Shown here piece after piece: positions 4,564-8,247 of a stretch of 8,247 bases of DNA; positions within the stretch are counted from its first letter, which is position 1; each line of letters starts with the position of its first letter. Made by a program: the position numbers and the translations under genes. The stretch lies in NCBI GenBank assembly GCA_019347795.1, contig JAHWKS010000184.1, forward strand, positions 1 through 8,247, given 5' to 3'. The notes below the pieces were generated by a model. It saw nothing but the letters and a program-made list of their open reading frames with translations. It did no database searches and had not been told where the DNA came from. The DNA comes from Planctomycetota bacterium (GTDB lineage Bacteria > Planctomycetota > Planctomycetia > Pirellulales > Pirellulaceae).

Positions 4564-6462
4564 ATCGGCGTCGGAAGGGGTCGCGGCGTCGGAAGGGGTC
4601 GGGAGTCTTTTTCGGCCGGAATTGTGGCCACGTGGTTGCCGTGTTGACCGAAAAAGACTCCCGACCCCGTCCGGATCGGTGTGGTCGTCGGCGGCAGACG
4701 CCGCGGGGAGATGGAAATGAAAGCAGCTTCCGGCGCCCGGCTGCGACTCCGCCCAGATCGTTCCTCCGTGCCGCTCGACAATCTTACGGGCGTTCGCCAG
4801 TCCGAAGCCTGTGCCGGGAATCTTGCGGCTCAAGCGCTCGCCGATGCTGAAAATCCGCTCGAGGTATTGGGACTCGATCCCCATGCCGTTGTCCTGCACG
4901 GAGAAGCGCCACATCTTGCCTTCCCGGCGGGCGCCGACGTGAATCGTCGGCGCCGCGTCACCGCGAAACTTGACCGCATTTTGAATCAGGTTCTGAAACA
5001 AGAGAACGATTTCCGCGCGGACCCCCAGGACCGTCGGCAGCGCGTCAGACGTGATCTCGGCTTGAGCGTCTTCCAGGGCCGCTCGCAAGCTGCCGCAGAC
5101 TTCGGAGAGGACGTCGGAGCAGTCCACGGGCGCGAATCCGCCTTCGCGTCCGATGCGGGAATGGGTGTGCAGGTCGGATATCAGTTGGTTCATCTGCCGG
5201 GCGTTGTCGACCGCTTTGGTCACGTATCCCTGGGCGGTTTCATCTAAGTCGTCGCGGCACCGTTTCTCCAGGAGCTGGATGTACCGCAGCAGCGTGCGGA
5301 GCGGCTCTCGCAGATCGTGCGAGGCGACGTAGGCGAACTGATCCAAAGCTTCGTTCGAGCGGCCCAACTCCTCGGCCCGCTGCTCCGATTCGGCCACCGC
5401 CTCCGCCACGCGACGCTCGAGGAGCTGATTCAGCCGCTCCATCGCCTCTTCCGCAAGTCGCCGCTCGGTGATGTCGAACGCCACTCCCTGGAGAAAGAGC
5501 GGACGCCCTTGCCCGTCCCGCACCACCTGCGCGTGGCCGTGAACCCAAACCACCCGTCCGTCCCGGGCGATGAAACGATACACGGAGTTGAAGGGCGCCC
5601 CCGTGGAGCACGTCTGCGCGAACTCTTCGTGCCAGCGGTCTCGATCGTCCGGGTGTAGCTGCCGATGCCAGAGCACGGGATCTTCCAGCCACTCCTTCTG
5701 CGAAAATCCCAACAGCGCCTCGATCTGCGGACTAACGTACAGCTCGCTGATCTCGGCGGCGCTTTCGTCCAACGCCGCCATGAAGGTGACCGCGGGGATC
5801 CCTTCGACGAGCGTTCGATAGCGGGCTTCGGCGTTGCGGAGATGCATCTCCGCCTGCCGACGCCGGCTGATGTCGCGAACCGTTGCGGCGACCAGCCGTT
5901 CGTCCTTCACCCGCAGCGGGCTGAGGCTGATCTCGACGGGGAACTCGCGCCCGCTCTTGTGCCGGCCGTACAAGTCCAACCCGGCGCCCATCGGCCGGAC
6001 ATGCGGATCGGCCATGTACGACGCCCGCTGCCCGACGTGGGCGCCGCGAAACCGTTCGGGAACCAGAATCTCCACCGGGCGCCCCAAGAGTTCTTCGCGG
6101 ACATAGCCGAACAACTCCTCGGTGAGCCGGTTCACCAGGACGATCGCCCCCTCGGCGTCGGCGATAATCACGGCGTCGGGCGCCGACTCCAGCACCGCCC
6201 GCAACGTCGCCTCGCCCCAGGCCCGCTCGGCCGGGGGCTTTCCGGGAGGAAGCTGCGGCAGCGGAAGAGGCGTTTCGGCCGGTCGTCCGCCGCCGTTCGC
6301 GCTGCGCCGCATCGTCGCGGCGGCGCCGGGCAAGCCCGCGATGTTTCGCAGAGCCGCCTCGGCCTGTTCGTAGGAGAGTTCCTCCGGTTCATTCATCGGC
6401 GTTGGCTCCGCTGCCGACGACTTCCTTCTCTTCGGCCCAAAGCCTTCGGGCTTATCGGCCAT
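4549..6462 (-). CDS. Soluble PAS-PAS hybrid-free sensor histidine kinase
   Basis: Cytosolic sensor kinase (no membrane segment or signal peptide) that would autophosphorylate and pass phosphate to a receiver. 637 residues. A Pro/Ala-rich disordered N-terminus (1-85) is followed by PAS1 (about 86-200, FixL-like, VPERFRGAH and KSGREFPVEISLSPL) and PAS2 with PAC (about 213-333, YVSPQIEALLGF, HPDD, RFIARDGRVVWV). A coiled-coil linker (about 334-375) leads to HisKA with H382 (YVASHDLREPLR) and HATPase_c with N495 (LIQNAVKF), D524/G526/G528 (VQDNGMGI) and GTGFGLANARKIVERHGG (550-567). The catalytic fold ends near HFHLPA (586). The last 50 residues are extra, and about residues 599-633 come from repeat DNA. 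The ATG at 6462 gives the full frame. The ATG at 6396 (residue 23, MNEPEELSYEQAEAAL) has GGAG nine bases upstream and fits the predicted promoter better, so the true protein may be 615 residues. The likely partner is the convergent Rcp1-like regulator. Confidence 0.95.
   Translation of the reverse strand: MADKPEGFGPKRRKSSAAEPTPMNEPEELSYEQAEAALRNIAGLPGAAATMRRSANGGGRPAETPLPLPQLPPGKPPAERAWGEATLRAVLESAPDAVIIADAEGAIVLVNRLTEELFGYVREELLGRPVEILVPERFRGAHVGQRASYMADPHVRPMGAGLDLYGRHKSGREFPVEISLSPLRVKDERLVAATVRDISRRRQAEMHLRNAEARYRTLVEGIPAVTFMAALDESAAEISELYVSPQIEALLGFSQKEWLEDPVLWHRQLHPDDRDRWHEEFAQTCSTGAPFNSVYRFIARDGRVVWVHGHAQVVRDGQGRPLFLQGVAFDITERRLAEEAMERLNQLLERRVAEAVAESEQRAEELGRSNEALDQFAYVASHDLREPLRTLLRYIQLLEKRCRDDLDETAQGYVTKAVDNARQMNQLISDLHTHSRIGREGGFAPVDCSDVLSEVCGSLRAALEDAQAEITSDALPTVLGVRAEIVLLFQNLIQNAVKFRGDAAPTIHVGARREGKMWRFSVQDNGMGIESQYLERIFSIGERLSRKIPGTGFGLANARKIVERHGGTIWAESQPGAGSCFHFHLPAASAADDHTDPDGVGSLFRSTRQPRGHNSGRKRLPTPSDAATPSDADSGGR
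4566..4601. repeat. 18-bp perfect tandem duplication in the kinase 3' end
   Basis: CGGCGTCGGAAGGGGTCG occurs twice without a gap (4566-4583 and 4584-4601). Being a multiple of three, it keeps the kinase frame and encodes the repeated peptide TPSDA in its tail. The second copy runs into the left arm of the palindrome at 4595-4668. Confidence 0.95.
4595..4668. repeat. Perfect 21-bp inverted repeat within the kinase tail; possible mobile element and terminator
   Basis: Bases 4595-4615 are the exact reverse complement of 4648-4668, with a 32-base loop. The arms include GGGTCGGGAGTC followed by five T. The loop contains the overlapping palindromes GTGGCCAC (4624-4631) and CCACGTGG (4628-4635). 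ATCGGCGT (4564-4571) and ATCGGTGT (4675-4682) flank the palindrome plus tandem unit like an imperfect target duplication, 111 bp apart, which is 37 codons. The palindrome lies 31 bases after the regulator's stop codon and could end its transcript. A REP- or MITE-like insertion is the favoured reading. Confidence 0.9.
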
Positions 6463-6473
6463 TCGGGCGACGC

Positions 6474-6502
6474 ATTATCGCCGGTCGGAATGCTCAAAAC
6501 AA
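6474..6502 (-). promoter_or_regulatory. Probable sigma-70-type promoter of the sensor kinase
   Basis: On the minus strand TTGTTT (6502-6497) and GATAAT (6479-6474) are 17 bases apart. The -10 matches consensus at five of six bases; the -35 is weaker. The predicted start near 6467 leaves almost no leader for the ATG at 6462 but about 70 bases for the ATG at 6396, favouring the shorter kinase. Confidence 0.45.
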
Positions 6503-6544
6503 GAAAGAATTCGCGCGTCGGGAATAGGCGAATGGGCGACGCGC
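6496..6544 (-). terminator. Intrinsic terminator of the sialate O-acetylesterase gene
   Basis: Just after the esterase stop codon, read on the minus strand, GCGCGTCG (6544-6537) pairs perfectly with CGACGCGC (6520-6513) across a 16-base loop. It is followed by GA and then the T-rich ATTCTTTCTTGTTTT. This separates the esterase from the kinase on the same strand; the T-rich tail overlaps the kinase -35 box. Confidence 0.6.
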
Positions 6545-6549
6545 CGCGG

Positions 6550-7998
6550 CTACTCCAGCTCCACGCGGAAGGGGGCGGCGGGGAGGCCCGACTCGTTGAC
6601 GAGGTTGCCTACCGGATTGGGCGCCCAGTTGTAACGAACCGCCTGCGGGTCGGAAACGAGCGGGTTGGTAAGCTCCACGGCCTTGCCGACGATTTTCGGA
6701 GAGGCCCAGACCCAGTCTCCGTCTTTGCCGCGCAGGGCGAAGCCGCCCAGGTCGGCGTCGAGCCGGGCGTGCAGCCCCTCGGCGTGTTCGAAGCGCACGA
6801 TCACCTTTTGGCCCTTCTTCTCCGCCGACTTGAAGATCGGGCCGCTGTACTCCACGTCCTTGCCGTAATCCTTCGCCAGGGCCAATAGCGCCAGCCGCTT
6901 GCCCACGTCCTGTTTGTTCTTGGGATGGATGTCGCCCGCCTCGCCGATGTCGGTCGTCACGGCGATGGCCGCGTTCGGCGTCTTTGCGGCGGCCAGCATG
7001 GCGCCTTCGCGCACCAACACCCAGCCGTTCTCTTCGACCGGCGCCGCCTGACGCTGCGTATAGTTCGGCAACTGAACCACGTAGAAGGAAAAATCCCCCT
7101 GATTCCACAGCCGGCGCCAATCGCGAATGAGCGTCATGAGCTGGCGCCCGTAGAGCTCGCTGAGAGCGCGGCTGTTGCGCTCCCCCTGATACCAGATGGC
7201 GCCGCGAATGGCATACGGCGCCAGCGGCGCGATCATGCCGTTGTAAAGCGCCGCGGGACGATTCTTGGCGAGACTTGCCGCCTGCCGGGCGTTGGCGGCC
7301 TTCGGCTCGGGGCGATTCTCCCAGGCATTCAGCACCGGCTGAAGCTCCTCGACCGCCTGCTGCGCGTCCAGGCTCGTCCAGGCCTCCACGGCCGTTCCGC
7401 CGACCGAGGTGTGGATCAGCCCCACCGGCACGTCCAGCTCCTGGTGGAGCATGCGGCCGAAGTAATATGCCGCGGCCGAGAAATTTCCGACGGTGGCCGG
7501 CGAGGCGACGACCCACGCGCTCGAGGTGTCTTCTTGCGGCTCGGCTGCGGCGCGGCGGGGAACGGTGAACATGCGAATTTGCGGATGCTCGCCCGCGGCG
7601 ATCTCGCGCTGCGAATCGGCGGCGCGGGCCACGGTCATCGCCATGTTGGACTGGCCTGAGCAAAGCCAGACCTCGCCGACCAGCACGTCGCTCAGCGTCA
7701 CCACGGCGTTGTCTTCGCCGCGGACCGTCAGCTCGTACGGGCCGCCGGCCTGCATCGGCTTCAGCCGCGCGACCCAACGGCCGGCGGAGTTAGCCTTCGC
7801 CTCATGCTCCTGGCCGGCGATCGAAAGTTTGACGACCTCGCCCGGCTCGGCCCAGCCCCAGACCGGCGCCTCGGCGTCCCGCTGCAACACCATGTGGGCG
7901 CCGAAGACTCCCGCCACACGAGTACGCGCGGCGGCATGATCGGCATGGGCGACGGCGAGTGCAAAAAGCAGCCAGGCGGCAGGGCGAGCGTAAGACAC
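6550..7998 (-). CDS. Sialate O-acetylesterase family protein (SASA/SGNH-type), secreted
   Basis: Predicted exported carbohydrate esterase that removes O-acetyl groups from sialic acids or, in environmental bacteria, from other acetylated glycans. 482 residues. An N-terminal signal peptide (hydrophobic AAWLLFALAVAHA, about 7-19) is followed by a beta-rich domain opening with GAHMVLQRDAEAPVWGWAEPG. The esterase core has GEVWLCSGQSNM with nucleophile S117, SVGGTAVEAW (198-207), IWYQGERN (268-275), and GDIHPKNK with D356 and H358 as the likely Asp-His pair. A C-terminal beta domain runs from about 395. Length and block order match full-length family members, so it looks intact. The start is GTG 7998, with GGAAG seven bases upstream. 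An ATG at 8003 is out of frame. Its own TATAAT promoter lies upstream and a terminator follows, so it is probably monocistronic. The actual substrate is unknown. Confidence 0.95.
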   Translation of the reverse strand: MSYARPAAWLLFALAVAHADHAAARTRVAGVFGAHMVLQRDAEAPVWGWAEPGEVVKLSIAGQEHEAKANSAGRWVARLKPMQAGGPYELTVRGEDNAVVTLSDVLVGEVWLCSGQSNMAMTVARAADSQREIAAGEHPQIRMFTVPRRAAAEPQEDTSSAWVVASPATVGNFSAAAYYFGRMLHQELDVPVGLIHTSVGGTAVEAWTSLDAQQAVEELQPVLNAWENRPEPKAANARQAASLAKNRPAALYNGMIAPLAPYAIRGAIWYQGERNSRALSELYGRQLMTLIRDWRRLWNQGDFSFYVVQLPNYTQRQAAPVEENGWVLVREGAMLAAAKTPNAAIAVTTDIGEAGDIHPKNKQDVGKRLALLALAKDYGKDVEYSGPIFKSAEKKGQKVIVRFEHAEGLHARLDADLGGFALRGKDGDWVWASPKIVGKAVELTNPLVSDPQAVRYNWAPNPVGNLVNESGLPAAPFRVELE

Positions 7999-8039
7999 AG
8001 CATTGCTTCCGAGGACAGGATGATTGATGTATTCCGCAG

Positions 8040-8069
8040 ATTATAAACGCCTGGGACGACGGTCGCGAA
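8040..8069 (-). promoter_or_regulatory. Promoter of the sialate O-acetylesterase gene
   Basis: A perfect TATAAT (minus strand, 8045-8040) sits in a locally AT-rich patch of an otherwise GC-rich region. A poor -35 (TTCGCG, 8069-8064) is 18 bases upstream. The predicted start near 8033 gives a leader of about 35 bases to the GTG. The weak -35 suggests low activity or a need for an activator. Confidence 0.55.
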
Positions 8070-8247
8070 TTTTCTTCGCGGCATTTGTGGCGCGATTCGC
8101 TACGAAACGCCTCTTTAGGCACGCTTGTTGCGGCGCTAAAGGAATCGAGCAGACGGATAAGCGGCTTCCTTCTCGGCGGCGTCGCTGCTCCTGGAGGAAT
8201 GGCTCCGTCTTGTCCCATTCGGCGGCGAGGCGGGCGCCTTTTGAAAA
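8070..8247. other. Right-end region without assignable gene
   Basis: About 180 bp to the right edge. No reading frame here has a ribosome site with proper spacing plus recognisable protein sequence. An ATG at 8199 follows GGAGGA with no spacer and runs off the edge after about 16 codons. I see no repeat or RNA gene. It could be upstream DNA of the esterase or the edge of a neighbour that cannot be judged. Confidence 0.4.

Noticed and set aside
5665..6888. 407-codon plus-strand open frame
   Set aside because: Antisense to the PAS domains of the kinase and the 3' end of the esterase. It spans two real genes and their terminator, and has no domain sequence.
6494..7777. 427-codon minus-strand open frame and 244-codon plus-strand frame (6925-7659) over the esterase
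   Set aside because: Both are out-of-frame shadows of the esterase, which carries the GQSNM and GDIHP motifs.
8199..8247. Possible start of a further plus-strand gene (ATG 8199)
   Set aside because: Its GGAGGA directly abuts the start codon with no spacer, and only 16 Arg-rich codons are visible before the edge.
1..8247. CRISPR array, tRNA or rRNA genes, transposase or integrase genes
   Set aside because: No regularly spaced repeats, no tRNA-like TTCGAATC-type arm with a matching acceptor, and no DDE or integrase motifs in any supported frame.

Overview
The window is GC-rich, with short intergenic gaps and Shine-Dalgarno-led genes. It resembles an environmental bacterium with many two-component genes and secreted hydrolases. 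A lipoprotein S9 peptidase, a sialate O-acetylesterase and PAS-rich soluble kinases together are typical of Planctomycetota. That taxon is inferred from gene style only; there is no rRNA or marker gene here.

Layout from left to right. (1) The 5' part, 538 residues, of an S9-family prolyl-oligopeptidase-like lipoprotein lies on the minus strand and runs off the left edge before its catalytic serine. (2) Divergent from it, at 1811-3241, is an NtrC-type sigma-54 activator (receiver, AAA+, Fis HTH) with an altered GAFTGA loop. (3) A non-coding gap of about 520 bp (3242-3759) holds a weak terminator-like hairpin, a perfect 30-30-30 palindromic element, several short dyads and a good sigma-54 (-24/-12) promoter. 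(4) That promoter faces a short unrecognised gene (3760-4071) and a stand-alone Rcp1-type response regulator (4093-4563). (5) Convergent with the regulator, and overlapping it by 15 bp at the 3' ends, is a soluble PAS-PAS-HisKA-HATPase sensor kinase (minus strand, 4549-6462). Its last 40 or so codons are made of a palindromic repeat element. (6) Upstream of the kinase on the same strand, separated by a terminator and a promoter, is a secreted sialate O-acetylesterase-family protein (6550-7998, GTG start) with a clear TATAAT box. (7) The last 200 bp or so carry nothing I can assign.

Working model (inference): the middle genes form one signalling locus. The cytosolic kinase would phosphorylate the Rcp1-like regulator and perhaps the NtrC-like regulator. 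The NtrC-like protein together with sigma-54 RNA polymerase would drive the small gene and the Rcp1-like regulator from the promoter near 3675-3689. The small protein has no assigned function and is the least described part of the system. The flanking peptidase and esterase look like ordinary secreted-hydrolase cargo and may be unrelated to the signalling genes.
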